Source of the DNA: CAZSDP01 sp964605665
Lineage (GTDB): Bacteria > Planctomycetota > UBA8108 > UBA1146
Reading direction: 5' to 3'
DNA: 64,000 bases
NCBI GenBank assembly: GCA_964605665.1
Contig: CAZSDP010000012.1
Span: 59,487-123,486, forward strand
Part shown: positions 16,332 through 25,789 of the stretch, piece by piece
How the letters are laid out: every line of letters starts with the position of its first letter
Position numbering within the stretch: the stretch's first letter is position 1
Notes under the pieces: generated by a model
What the model saw: only the letters and a program-made list of their open reading frames with translations
Databases searched by the model: none
What the model was told of the DNA's origin: nothing
Program-made: the position numbers and the translations under genes

Positions 16332-16568
16332 GGAGCACCTCCGCGGCTCGAGTCAGGGGGTCAAAGAGTCTATAGGGCAGTTGTCCCCCGGTGTTCACTC
16401 GAAAGTTTGTAGCAATCGGGGTGAAAGGGAACTTCCGACGACGGTCTGGTCCCATTATGGTCAAGGCGGTGGTCGACGACGAGTCGAATCCCACGTTTCA
16501 CTGAGTCTTTCAGAAGAACCGAGTCTTTCAGAAGAAGTTTCAGCGGCGCGAGCCTCAAGGAGGAAAGA
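16332..16568. other. Divergent promoter region with an 18-bp tandem duplication
   Basis: This region lies between ftcD (minus) and the lipoprotein phosphatase gene (plus). GAGTCTTTCAGAAGAA occurs twice, at 16503-16518 and 16521-16536. The rest is unremarkable. Confidence 0.55.
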
Positions 16569-17150
16569 GTGAGTTTGGTTCGATCGATCCCTCAGGTGGT
16601 GGTAGAGCGACTGTTGATCATCCGTCGGAGGGCCCTCTTCTCCTATCTCGTCATCCTGCTGATGCTGACCGGTTGTGCCCTCTCTGGATCGCCACGCGAG
16701 GAATCGACCCCGAGTGGTTTTTCGATTCTGAGGGTCGGTGGGGTGGGGATTTCCGGCCAGCCGACCGCGTCTGAGCTCAAGGAGATCAGAGATGCGGGAT
16801 TTCGAACGGTGGTCACCTTTCGTGAGCCGGGAGAAATCGACTGGGACGAGAAGGCCGCCGCCAATGCGGCAGGGTTGCGATATGCTCAGGTTCCGGTTCG
16901 CCCGGCGGTGATCGAAGCCGCTCTGCTCGCTAGAATTCGTTCGATTGTCGACTCTTCACCGCAGCCGGTTCTGTTCCATTGTGCTTCAGGAAATCGCGCT
17001 GCCCTGATCTGGGGAATGCTGGAGGCGGGAAAGCGCCCCGCGGACGAGATCGTGAACATCGCACTTGCGGCGGGGCTCAGCGAGAGATCGTTGGTTCAAC
17101 TCGAGGACTACCTCGATCGCAAAGCGCGCGGCGAGGCGCAGTGGCGGTGA
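16569..17150 (+). CDS. Lipoprotein with DUF442 / BLH-type phosphatase domain
   Basis: The 193-residue protein begins with a lipoprotein signal (hydrophobic FSYLVILLMLTGC, lipobox LTGC, Cys37). The rest is the cysteine-phosphatase-like DUF442 fold found beside beta-lactamase-like sulfur dioxygenases: GGVGISGQPTASELKEI and the catalytic loop FHCASGNRAAL (C-x4-R). Family members are linked to sulfide or tyrosine-phosphate metabolism; the substrate here is unknown, and no dioxygenase partner is next to it. GTG 16569 follows a full AAGGAGG (16557-16563). Confidence 0.78.
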   Translation: MSLVRSIPQVVVERLLIIRRRALFSYLVILLMLTGCALSGSPREESTPSGFSILRVGGVGISGQPTASELKEIRDAGFRTVVTFREPGEIDWDEKAAANAAGLRYAQVPVRPAVIEAALLARIRSIVDSSPQPVLFHCASGNRAALIWGMLEAGKRPADEIVNIALAAGLSERSLVQLEDYLDRKARGEAQWR

Positions 17151-17334
17151 GCTCGATCGAAGAGGTCGCCTTTCCCCCGTAGCGAGATTCTGGTAATTCC
17201 CGGGGTCTTGTTGGTAAGAAAAAGAGTCAACCACCGTCGAGGGTCTTCGAGGTGCACGGCTCGATATCTGCTGATCGACGAGGAACTGTGCGGTAGTTTC
17301 GAGTGAATACTGAGTCTTTGCTCAGGGAGTATCG

Positions 17335-17526
17335 ATGTCGAAGTCTCGCCCCGACGAACCGATTTGTAAGTGGTCCCGCAAAGATCTCGAGCGCAATGTC
17401 GAGTATTTGGTGAGAGAAGTGCGAGCTCCGAGATTTCTCTGTGTGAAGTGTGGACGAGCTGCACTTCACAAGAAGAGCCTTTGCAAGGCGAAGAAGGTCG
17501 CTGAGTTGGCGGGCAAGTCCGCTTAG
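17335..17526 (+). CDS. Small Cys/Lys-rich protein
   Basis: The 63-residue basic protein has a zinc-ribbon-like half, FLCVKCGRAALHKKSLCKA, with three cysteines after a first one in EPICKW. It has no signal peptide or membrane segment. Nucleic-acid binding is possible but not shown. The start is ATG 17335. A very strong inverted repeat follows, so it is a monocistronic unit. Confidence 0.55.
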   Translation: MSKSRPDEPICKWSRKDLERNVEYLVREVRAPRFLCVKCGRAALHKKSLCKAKKVAELAGKSA

Positions 17527-17558
17527 GTCTCATCGATTCAGAGAAGCACTTGATCTTG

Positions 17559-17598
17559 GTGAAGGGGCGACCAGCGCGCTGGTCGCCCCTTCACTTTG
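17559..17598 (+). terminator. Strong terminator, 18-bp perfect stem
   Basis: GTGAAGGGGCGACCAGCG (17559-17576) abuts its exact inverse (17577-17594), so the apical bases form the loop; CTTTG follows. It ends the small Cys-rich gene. Confidence 0.75.
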
Positions 17599-17693
17599 AA
17601 TCAAGACTGACCGAAGAAGCTTGGCCGATCGCGAGACCTCACGGTGTCCTGCACTTGTGCTCGTCGGAGCTCAAGAAGAGCTCATACGAGTGA

Positions 17694-19517
17694 TCATGCC
17701 GACTCACGGCCGCTCTCCTCGATCAGGGCTGCTCCTTGCTCCCGCGCAAATTGCGACAGATAGAGCGAATGATACGCTCCCTTTCGAGCCATCAATTCGA
17801 GGTGACTTCCCTCTTCGATGATCTTCCCCTTGTCGATGACCAGAATGCGATCGACCCGCCGAATCGTTGCGAGCCGGTGAGCGATGATCACGCTGATTCT
17901 TCCTTCGAGTATTCGGTCGATGCCTTCCTGAATCTGCCGTTCTGTCTCGGTGTCGAGCGAACTGGTCGCCTCGTCCATGACAAAAATTGCAGGGTCAGCC
18001 AAAACTGCCCGAGCGAGTGAAACAAACTGTCGCTCTCCGCTCGACAGGAGGCACCCTTCTTCGCCGACTTCGGTGTCGTAACCCGATTCGAAACTCGCGA
18101 TGAACTGATGGGCTCCGACGCGATGCGCTGCGGCTTTGACCTCTTCATCTGAGGCCGTCAATTTGCCGTATCGGATGTTCTCGAGGATCGTTCCCGAGAA
18201 GAGATGAGGTTGTTGCAGCACGATGCCGAGTCGAGATTGCAACCAGAGTTGACTCCGAGTGCTGAGGTTGATTCCGTCGACCGAGACGACCCCCTTTGTC
18301 GGCTCATAGAAGCGACAGAGTAGGCCCGCGATCGTGGTTTTCCCACTGCCGGTTGCACCGACCAAGGCGATGCTCTCTCCTTCGGCGATCTCGAGGTTGA
18401 AGTTCTCGAGAATCGGTTCCTCAGGTTTGTAGTGAAAATCAACCCCAGCAAACTCGATGTTACGTACGGCCACTCCGTCCGCGACACAGCGTTCAGGGTC
18501 GGCCACTTCGGGATCTTTAATCTCTGGCTCTTCATCCAGCATCGACTGAAGTCTCTCGGCGGAAGCTTGTGCTGCCTGAAGGTCGGTAAATCGCGCCGCC
18601 AGTTCTTGAATCGGCTGAGAGAAATGAGCTGCGAACTGCATGAAGGCGATCAACTCTCCTAGAGAGAGACTCGAACCGACGGTGATTCCTCCTCTCCACA
18701 ACGCTAAGCCGACTCCGAGACTTCCAATCGACAAGACCACCGGCAAGTACAGCGCGGCAGTGATCATGTTTCGACTCGACGCTTGGTACATCCGAGTCGT
18801 CAAGACTTGGAACTCACCTAGCGCTTGCTTTTCGCGAACAAGTGATTGAGTGGTTTCCACTCCCATGATGCCCTCGTTGTACGAAGCTGTGATCTCGGAA
18901 TTGGTTTTCCTAATCTCTCGTTGATGTCCCAAGAGCCTTTTTTGAAAAATGATGCTGACCACCGTGAGTAGGGGGACGACCAACATCACGAGCAGCGCGA
19001 GTTTCCACTCGAGCCACAACATCACCGCTGAAAGCGTCCCTAGGTAGAGAAAGCCCCAAGTGAGATCGAGGAGAAGCCACGGAGCGAGCCCCGCGATTCT
19101 TCCGATGTCGCTCGTCATACGAGCCATCAGCCAACCGACCGCCTTCTTGTCGTAGAAGGAGAAGCTGAGTCGCTGAAGATGCTCGAAACCGTGTTGGCGG
19201 ATGTTGTAGGCAATCCCGGTCGCGATATTGCCCGCGGCCCAAATGAACGTGAACACCAGAATCGAGAAGGTCACGATCAACCCGACGTACTCAGCGATGC
19301 GAGCAGGGAGCTGATCATGCTGACCCGATGCAGCAGCATCGATGATGCGACCAACCGTCAGTGGCATCAGAGGTTCAACGATCGCGAGGGCGGCGCCTCC
19401 ACCACACAGAAGGTATACCGACCGACGGTGGGGTTTCAGATGCTGCAGAAAGCGCCCCCAAAGTTTCAGATCGAGACCTCGGTTCTCGAGGTGCTCTTCT
19501 TCGATGTGTGAATTCAT
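17694..19517 (-). CDS. ABC exporter half-transporter, canonical-site subunit
   Basis: The 607-residue protein has a six-helix permease domain (about residues 30-330) fused to an ABC ATPase (about 365-590). Walker A is VGATGSGKTT, Walker B FVMDEAT with the catalytic Glu, and the switch is IIAHRLAT. Its signature is LSSGERQ instead of LSGGQ. Together with the upstream gene it forms a heterodimeric type-IV (MdlAB/TM287-288-like) exporter: its own Walker B Glu pairs with the intact LSGGQ of the partner in the working site. The start ATG overlaps the partner's stop by four bases. The substrate, whether drug, lipid or peptide, is unknown. Confidence 0.88.
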   Translation of the reverse strand: MNSHIEEEHLENRGLDLKLWGRFLQHLKPHRRSVYLLCGGGAALAIVEPLMPLTVGRIIDAAASGQHDQLPARIAEYVGLIVTFSILVFTFIWAAGNIATGIAYNIRQHGFEHLQRLSFSFYDKKAVGWLMARMTSDIGRIAGLAPWLLLDLTWGFLYLGTLSAVMLWLEWKLALLVMLVVPLLTVVSIIFQKRLLGHQREIRKTNSEITASYNEGIMGVETTQSLVREKQALGEFQVLTTRMYQASSRNMITAALYLPVVLSIGSLGVGLALWRGGITVGSSLSLGELIAFMQFAAHFSQPIQELAARFTDLQAAQASAERLQSMLDEEPEIKDPEVADPERCVADGVAVRNIEFAGVDFHYKPEEPILENFNLEIAEGESIALVGATGSGKTTIAGLLCRFYEPTKGVVSVDGINLSTRSQLWLQSRLGIVLQQPHLFSGTILENIRYGKLTASDEEVKAAAHRVGAHQFIASFESGYDTEVGEEGCLLSSGERQFVSLARAVLADPAIFVMDEATSSLDTETERQIQEGIDRILEGRISVIIAHRLATIRRVDRILVIDKGKIIEEGSHLELMARKGAYHSLYLSQFAREQGAALIEESGRESA

Positions 19518-21469
19518 TTCGAGCTCCTGTCCGCGATGCCTCGCTGAGACACCCGTTGCTCAGATTCACCAGAGCCACTTTCACGGCCCTCTGCTCGATC
19601 GACTTCGATTTCCAAGTCAGCCTCGAGATTCCAGAGTCGCTGATAGAGACCCTCGCTCTTGATCAGCTCTGCATGGGGACCGCACTGAGTGATCTGTCCA
19701 TTCTCGAGCACGAAGATGCGATCAGCGTGCATCAAGGTCGACAAGCGATGGGCGATCAGGATCGTGGTGTGTGACCCATGACGTTGCCGTAACGCCTCGA
19801 GAATCCAACCTTCGGTGTCGGTGTCGACAGCGCTCAATGCGTTGTCGAGGATCAACACTTCCGGTCGATCGATGAGGGCGCGAGACAGTGCAATTCTCTG
19901 TCTCTGTCCACCGGACAGAGTGACTCCTCTTTCGCCGACCATCGTCTGGTATCCATGTGCAAAGTCATCGATGGCGTCGTGGACACTCGATGCCCGCGAA
20001 GCGACATGAATCTCGTCCACCGAAGCGTCGAGCCGGCCGAGTTGAATGTTCTCTTCGATGGTCTTCGAGAAGAGAAATGGGTCCTGCAAGACGACCGCGA
20101 TCTTCTGCCGCATTCTCTGGCGAGGGATCGTCGTAATGTCGCGTCCATCGATTCTCACGACCCCACAACTGGGGTCGAGGAAGCGTAGCAACAACCGGAC
20201 GATGGTCGATTTCCCTGATCCGGATGGTCCGAGCAGTGCGATCGTTTCACCGGGTGTGATCGAGAAGTCGACATCGTTCAAGATCGAAGTGCCACACTCG
20301 GTGGTCAGTGAGACGTTTTCGAATTGAATGCCACCGCGCTTTTCCAAAGCACGTTCTTGGTCACGAGAGTCTTCAGCAATGACGATTTCAGTCTTCGGTT
20401 GTGACTCTTCGGCAACGGTCAAGATTTCGGCAATTCGACGAATTGCGACTGTCGCTTTACCCACTTCCGTCAAGATCCGTCCCATGAACCGCATCGGCCA
20501 GAGGAACAGATTGACCGCCGTCAGAAACCAGTAGTAGGTCCCGACCCCGAGAGTTCCATCCGCGAGCAGGAAGCCGCCGTACCCGATGACGATGGCGAGC
20601 TGCAAAAAGCAGATCAGATCGGAGATCGACCAGAATACCGACAAGGTGCGGTAGAGACGCCGATCGAGCCTCTGATGGGTTCCATTCCGCTTCGCGAACT
20701 TCTCTTCTTCATGCTCTTGACGGGCAAATGCACGGACGACGCGGATGCCAACGAGATTCTCCTGCAGCACTCCCGTCAACGCGCCTTCGGCCTCGTCGAC
20801 GGCCAAGAAGGTCTGACGGATCCGGCGAAAGAAGAAGTAACTGAAAGTGACGATGACGGGCATGAGGATGACCGAAGCCACCGTCATCCGGACGTCGAGC
20901 AACAACATCAGCGGGAGGGGCACCAGAAACATCGCCAGCGCTCGTCCAATTTCCACCACTTGGGTGGCCAAGAAATTTCGAACCGTCTCTACGTCACTCG
21001 TACATCGCTGAATCAGATCTCCCGTGTTGGCGGTGTGGTGCCAAGAGATCGGCAGATGTTGGAGATGGTTGTAGAGCCGATCTCTCAGTCGGCGGATGAT
21101 CTTCTCGCTCGCTTGGGCGGCCATTCTGCCGCGCAAGTAAGTGAAGACTCCAGCCGCCGCGGTGATCGCGAAAATTGCGATCGCCGCGACCCACAAGTTT
21201 TCGAGTAAGAAGTCGCGACCGCCCAGTAGCTTCAAGACGAACTGTGAAGCGGAAGACGCGCCACGATTGGGCGCTTCTGGAGAAGTCGCTTCTTCGTTGA
21301 GCACTTCATCGAGAACTGTTTGCGGGATGAGAGGAGCGATAAAGAGCAGCGCCGCGCTGGGGATGATCGCGAGCAAGGCGATTCCATAGCGTAAGCGCTG
21401 CCCCGCCATCTGTTGCCAGAGGGTTCGCATCGGTTTGATCTCTGGCGCAGACGCATTCTGCTGGTTCAT
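19514..21469 (-). CDS. ABC exporter half-transporter, degenerate-site subunit
   Basis: The 651-residue permease-ATPase fusion carries Walker A LLGPSGSGKST and an intact signature LSGGQRQ. Walker B reads LILDNAL: the catalytic Glu after the Asp is replaced by Asn. That loss, with the partner's LSSGE signature, places both changes in the same composite ATP site, as in characterised heterodimeric exporters. ATG 21469 is chosen because AAGGAGGG sits nine bases upstream; the frame stays open to 21562. A long gene-poor stretch lies upstream. Confidence 0.88.
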   Translation of the reverse strand: MNQQNASAPEIKPMRTLWQQMAGQRLRYGIALLAIIPSAALLFIAPLIPQTVLDEVLNEEATSPEAPNRGASSASQFVLKLLGGRDFLLENLWVAAIAIFAITAAAGVFTYLRGRMAAQASEKIIRRLRDRLYNHLQHLPISWHHTANTGDLIQRCTSDVETVRNFLATQVVEIGRALAMFLVPLPLMLLLDVRMTVASVILMPVIVTFSYFFFRRIRQTFLAVDEAEGALTGVLQENLVGIRVVRAFARQEHEEEKFAKRNGTHQRLDRRLYRTLSVFWSISDLICFLQLAIVIGYGGFLLADGTLGVGTYYWFLTAVNLFLWPMRFMGRILTEVGKATVAIRRIAEILTVAEESQPKTEIVIAEDSRDQERALEKRGGIQFENVSLTTECGTSILNDVDFSITPGETIALLGPSGSGKSTIVRLLLRFLDPSCGVVRIDGRDITTIPRQRMRQKIAVVLQDPFLFSKTIEENIQLGRLDASVDEIHVASRASSVHDAIDDFAHGYQTMVGERGVTLSGGQRQRIALSRALIDRPEVLILDNALSAVDTDTEGWILEALRQRHGSHTTILIAHRLSTLMHADRIFVLENGQITQCGPHAELIKSEGLYQRLWNLEADLEIEVDRAEGRESGSGESEQRVSQRGIADRSSK

Positions 21470-21662
21470 GGTGCAATCCCTCCTTTCCGCAACCGGAGGC
21501 TTCTCTTTGAGATCGAGGCAGAGCCGCAGCTCATTCTGCAGTTTCGCTGCCGAGCTGCCCATCTTCGACCCTGAGTGGCGCTCTCGCCACCTCGTAGGCT
21601 ACCGAGGTTTTGGCGAGAGGCCACACTGCTGCTCGGTATGGTGCCATCGGTCATGAGTTCCA

Positions 21663-21854
21663 TCACCAAGGGCCTCCTCTCCCGATAGCCCGGATCAGGG
21701 TCACTTTATTCTCGAATCGAGCCTGCTCTCGATGATCGTGGAATCCACGTTTCTGAGGTCTGATTCGAGTTCGAATCTCTCGCAACAATTTGGTTAAGGT
21801 CGAGGTAGAAATTGAACTCCGCGTGGTTCGCGCGGAGATTATCTCGATCGCCAT
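21663..21854 (-). CDS. Possible 63-residue basic protein upstream of the exporter
   Basis: ATG 21854 follows GGAGG with five-base spacing, and the frame ends in TGATG, overlapping the start of another short frame (21466-21666) that itself ends in ATGA on the exporter start. The chain of overlaps suggests coupling. Against it, the protein is Arg/Thr-rich with no recognisable family, and the second frame has shadow-like composition. Treat it as tentative. Confidence 0.25.
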   Translation of the reverse strand: MAIEIISARTTRSSISTSTLTKLLREIRTRIRPQKRGFHDHREQARFENKVTLIRAIGRGGPW

Positions 21855-22967
21855 CGTTTCCTCCGTCGTTTCAAGACTTCTGCGAAGAAGCCACGCTCTA
21901 TTGAGTTGCCAACTGCGTTGTTGGTGATGTTGTTCAAAACTGAAAAGCTGACACTGGTTGGGCCTTGAGGCCGACAGGTGAGATCTGCGTAGGACACCGA
22001 TCTCTCCTTTCCGTTGGATGCCTGCGTGCAAATCGCTTCGCACGGCAAAGGAACGACCTCGACACGGTGTCGAGATCTCTCGACCGCCGTTGAACGGCGG
22101 ATAGGGTTGTGCGATCCATTTCGTAGATCGCCCTCTTGGTTTCGTTTTGCTCAGGTAGCCTGGGCATGCGAACTTCGGCGTCAGGGTTGGGTGCCTTTGC
22201 TTTCATGCGCTCAGTCAGTGCAAAGCAGAGCTGTGCGGCATTCGAAAGTGGTTTTGGCGATCAGGGCTGGTAGGTGACGAAGAGTGTTGAAGTCGATAGC
22301 GGCCGTCGAAAAACGCCGAGACGCCGCCGGAAAATCAACACGGTCACTTGGAAACCAGCTCTGGTTCCAACCGAGGAGTCAAATTGTTGTCGAGGAATTC
22401 CGCCGTGGCGGACTCAGCACGCTCTAGGCGGAGAGGTGCCAGTGAAGTCGCTTCGCTGAGATCGACCCGCAGACCTTAATCGGCGAATATTCACCGATTG
22501 TAGATCCGCCTTGGGGGATATCTTGGAAGTGACCACCGGGCATCGTTGCAGCCTCGACTGGACAATCGACTCGGAGCTGAGAGTTCGAATCCGTTGCGAA
22601 ACCAGGTACAGCAAGGGCTGTGATGATCATTGAGTTCCCCCTTTCGACCGAGGAGTGGAGCTGACCGAAGCGCTCGAAGCCGGCGGGCTTCTGTAACAAC
22701 GACGCTTTCGAAGCAACTCCATCCCGCGAAGGACGCTGAAGTTGAAGAGATCCACCGAGAGTCTTCTCGATGGGGCGCGAATCATGCCATCGATCGGCTG
22801 GGAAGCAAGGATAACTTGCGCGAAAAATTGTGAGATGGCTGAATTTGTGTCTCGAACCCGCTCCATGGCGACATCGGCTGCCATGATGCGCGGGGTCCTC
22901 TTTTGAGTTCATACTGATGATCAGTCTTTGCCAATGGCATCTTCAGTGCGAGCAGTTTGGAGTTGTT
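21855..22967. other. Gene-poor 1.1 kb region
   Basis: No recognisable gene or RNA was found. On the minus strand two short frames (22884-22627 and 22630-22424) overlap as ATGA and the second has GGGGG before its ATG, but their translations match no family known to me. Small hairpins occur (CCGCCGTT/AACGGCGG near 22082-22098; CGACAC/GTGTCG near 22059). Sequences resembling a T-loop (GTTCGAATC) at 22588 and 21768 do not build a tRNA. Confidence 0.45.
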
Positions 22968-23411
22968 GTGACACCATCCCCGACGCAGTTAGATTCCTCA
23001 GAAGATCGACCGTCGTCGCTGTTTCCTCGCATCGCCCTCGCGATCTTCGCTCTCGGCTCCGTGACTCTCGTCATCGGCATCGCGACGATTTCGCAACTCT
23101 CTGTTCGTGAGTTCGATCAGAAATTGCGGCAGGAGCTCACGCAGGTTCCGGTGGTCTCGGAGTATCTCGGTGAGCTGAAGGAGATTCGCTTCGATCGCAC
23201 TGAGAGTCGACGTCTCGCTCGTGATACGAGCTTGGCTTTTGCGATTCAGGGAACGCTTGCTCGGGGCGTGGTCACCGTCGAGGTGAAAGAGGTGGGGCGG
23301 AAGACTGAGATCTTGCATCTGTTGGAGCTTCGAGTTGAGGGAGGCCCGACGATCTCGCTTGTCGAGGCCGATCGCTCGAATTCAGAAGCGCTTCCGACAA
23401 GCGATGAGTGA
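22968..23411 (+). CDS. Membrane-anchored Coa1-like protein
   Basis: The 147-residue protein has one membrane helix (FPRIALAIFALGSVTLVIGI) and a soluble C-terminal domain with the pattern of the cytochrome-oxidase-assembly Coa1/Tim21-like family: EYLGELKEIRFD, a strand of small residues (LAFAIQGTLARGVVTVEV) and a closing strand. In bacteria such proteins are uncharacterised. GTG 22968 has GGAG five bases upstream; the frame is open from ATG 22917. It lies 37 bases before the peptidase gene, probably in one operon. Confidence 0.5.
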   Translation: MTPSPTQLDSSEDRPSSLFPRIALAIFALGSVTLVIGIATISQLSVREFDQKLRQELTQVPVVSEYLGELKEIRFDRTESRRLARDTSLAFAIQGTLARGVVTVEVKEVGRKTEILHLLELRVEGGPTISLVEADRSNSEALPTSDE

Positions 23412-23448
23412 CCGCAGATGAAGCTGTTAGGTGAGGCAGAGGAGGATC

Positions 23449-24432
23449 ATGATGAGTCCTTTTGTCGGAATTCAGGATCTTGGGCGCAAGGACCGCCTTC
23501 TCGATAGAACCCTGCACCCCGATCAATTGGCGGTGGAATTGAAAGAGAGTGTGACGACTCTCGCCGGTGAAATCGGAGTCCGACATATCTGGCGACTCGA
23601 CCGCTTGCGCGCTGCCGAAGAGTGGATTCGCGGTGAGTTCGAGCGCTTCGGATACTCGGCGCACCGAGAGTCTTTTCTCGCTCACGATGTCGACGTCGGC
23701 AATTTGATCGTCGAAGTTCCCGGTTCGAGGCTGCCAGAGGAGATCATCGTGATCGGTGCGCATTATGATTCGCGGACCGGAATGCGCCATTGGCATGGGA
23801 GAGAACCGGATCACAGTTGTCCCGGTACTCCGGGAGCGAACGACAATGGCAGTGGAGTCGCGGCGACTCTCGCCTTGGCGCGGGTCTTTGCCGAAAGATC
23901 GCCAGCCCGAACTCTTCGCTTTATCGCATTCGTCAATGAAGAGCCGCCCTTTTTCACGACTCCCGAGATGGGGAGCTGGGTTCATGCAAAGGGATGTCGA
24001 GCGAGGAATGAGAACATCGTTGGGATGTTCACGCCCGAGACTCTCGGCTACTTCGTGGATGAACGCTGGACCCAGAAGCTGGCACCGGCCTTCGGGCGAG
24101 AGCCTGGTTCGCCAGGTGACTTCATCGCATTCCTCTGCGATTGGCGGTCGCGACGTTTCTTAGACCAGATGCTTCACCATTTCCGGGCCCGGACTCCCTT
24201 CCCGGTGGTCGGAGTTCCCGTTCCGCGGGTGACTTCACGCGTGGCGTGGTCAGACGATTGGAGCTTTTGGAAGCACGGTTTTCCTGGCGTTGCGGTCACC
24301 GACACCGCTTTCTTGAGATATCGCCACTATCACACTCCGGAGGACACTCCCGAAAAGCTCGACTACTTGGCGATGGCACGTGTCGTGGGGGGATTGGCGG
24401 GAATGCTCGCGGATCTTGCGGATTCGCCCTAG
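23449..24432 (+). CDS. M28 family zinc peptidase
   Basis: The 327-residue protein has the M28 aminopeptidase metal set: GAHYDS (His, Asp), GANDNGSG (bridging Asp), FVNEEPP (catalytic Glu and ligand Glu) and the final His in YRHYHTPEDT. It probably releases N-terminal residues from peptides or acts on related amides. No signal peptide is evident, so it is likely cytoplasmic, unlike many M28 enzymes. GGAGG at 23441-23445 selects ATG 23449. It converges on the esterase gene. Confidence 0.85.
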   Translation: MMSPFVGIQDLGRKDRLLDRTLHPDQLAVELKESVTTLAGEIGVRHIWRLDRLRAAEEWIRGEFERFGYSAHRESFLAHDVDVGNLIVEVPGSRLPEEIIVIGAHYDSRTGMRHWHGREPDHSCPGTPGANDNGSGVAATLALARVFAERSPARTLRFIAFVNEEPPFFTTPEMGSWVHAKGCRARNENIVGMFTPETLGYFVDERWTQKLAPAFGREPGSPGDFIAFLCDWRSRRFLDQMLHHFRARTPFPVVGVPVPRVTSRVAWSDDWSFWKHGFPGVAVTDTAFLRYRHYHTPEDTPEKLDYLAMARVVGGLAGMLADLADSP

Positions 24433-24505
24433 CTCTTCAACGAACCGAACCGTTCCAAGAAACCGCCCCGCCTTCGGCGAGCAGCAAAGTTCGACTCCGC
24501 TCAGA

Positions 24506-25663
24506 TCAGCAGCCACCATAGCTTTGGCAGTCGAGAGAAGAGGTCGTTGAATCGGTCCCGCAGTCGGGGAAGGGAGCTGGGGGAGGGTTGACGCTACTGA
24601 ACAAGTATCCCAGCAGTTGAATGGCATCTGCCAAGTCGATCGCTCCGTCATCGTTGCTGTCGCTCGCGTTTTCACAAGTGACCTGACCGCCCAAGAAGAG
24701 ATAGCCGAGGACGGCGACAGGATCGCTGATGTCGAAGTTTCCGTCACTGTTGACATCTCCCCGGCGGAATTGCGGTTCACTGCAACTCCCGCCTGCGCTA
24801 CCGAGGGTTCCCCCGATGAGGTCGTACTGGGAGACAAAATCCCAAATGGTCTGGTTCGAGAAGGATGGCCAAAGGTGACCACCTCCCTGAATTCGGTAGT
24901 GTTCGACGGTGTGACAACCGGTGCCTTCAGCCCAGAGGAATTGCGTGACATTGCCGCCGAGTGGGGTCTCCGTCGGAGTGGCTGCTGAACCGTTGACCGA
25001 GACCCAGTAGTCGTTCTGGACACTGACGGGGATCGAGTACTGATTTCCGTTGTACGGCGCGTAAAAGTCGTTGGTTCCGAGGATGTGAACGATTCCGGTC
25101 GGTGCGGCTGGTGCACAGGAATTGTAGGTCCACTCCCACATATTGGCAGCGACGACCCCGATCGCTGCGAATCGATCGCCGAGGAAGCACGCGTAGTCCC
25201 ACATCAGGCTTCCACCTAAAGAGAAACCACAGGCATACATCCGATTTGGATTTGCAGAATAGTCGGTGACCATCGCGTCGATCATCGCTTCTGCAAATCC
25301 TATGTCGTCGATTCCGTTGTCGAATGGTCCGACAGAATTCCAGCAGCGACAGCCGTCTGAATCGACTTGAGCTGCGGGATAGGCGGCGATGAAGCGCTCT
25401 TGATCGGCCAGAGGGCGAAAGTCTGCTTCAAACTGCAGAAATTCTTGGGGAGTACCGTCACCACCATGAAATGCGAAGAGCACGGGCATGTTCTCCGCGG
25501 GGTCAAAGTTCACCGGAAGATAGACGAGGTACTCGCGGATGACGCCATTGACGTCCACGGCTCGGTTGATCTGTTGTTGAGCAATTGCGGGAGTTGCCGC
25601 GATGAGGAGTCCGAAGAGGGCAACTGTAAAGTTGCGAAGAAGAGGACGATAGCGCAGAGGCAT
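24506..25663 (-). CDS. Secreted PHB-depolymerase-like esterase with dockerin-like tail
   Basis: The 385-residue secreted protein has a signal peptide ending ATPAIAQ, an alpha/beta-hydrolase domain of the polyhydroxybutyrate depolymerase/feruloyl esterase (LpqC) family with FAFHGG, the nucleophile elbow CGFSLGGS and HLWPSF carrying the catalytic His. The C-terminal 90 residues hold two calcium-loop repeats, RGDVNSDGNFDISDPVAVL and DSNDDGAIDLADAIQLL, each followed by GYLF. This module marks secreted proteins of the phylum and may anchor or stabilise them. AAAGGAG precedes ATG 25663. The natural ester substrate is unknown. Confidence 0.82.
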   Translation of the reverse strand: MPLRYRPLLRNFTVALFGLLIAATPAIAQQQINRAVDVNGVIREYLVYLPVNFDPAENMPVLFAFHGGDGTPQEFLQFEADFRPLADQERFIAAYPAAQVDSDGCRCWNSVGPFDNGIDDIGFAEAMIDAMVTDYSANPNRMYACGFSLGGSLMWDYACFLGDRFAAIGVVAANMWEWTYNSCAPAAPTGIVHILGTNDFYAPYNGNQYSIPVSVQNDYWVSVNGSAATPTETPLGGNVTQFLWAEGTGCHTVEHYRIQGGGHLWPSFSNQTIWDFVSQYDLIGGTLGSAGGSCSEPQFRRGDVNSDGNFDISDPVAVLGYLFLGGQVTCENASDSNDDGAIDLADAIQLLGYLFSSVNPPPAPFPDCGTDSTTSSLDCQSYGGC

Positions 25664-25789
25664 GGCGGGGCTCCTTTATTGGAAACTCCGCCAAGAGTAC
25701 CGCATGAAATTTGAAGCGCAAGGTGCAGCAGATCGGCCTCGTCATACGAGGAAAATGGCGAGAGCGCTTCCGCAGTCATGGAGGCGATC

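Noticed and set aside
22560..22610. tRNA suggested by GTTCGAATCC
   Set aside because: The flanks do not form a T-stem, and no acceptor, D or anticodon stems could be built. The same holds for the copy near 21768.
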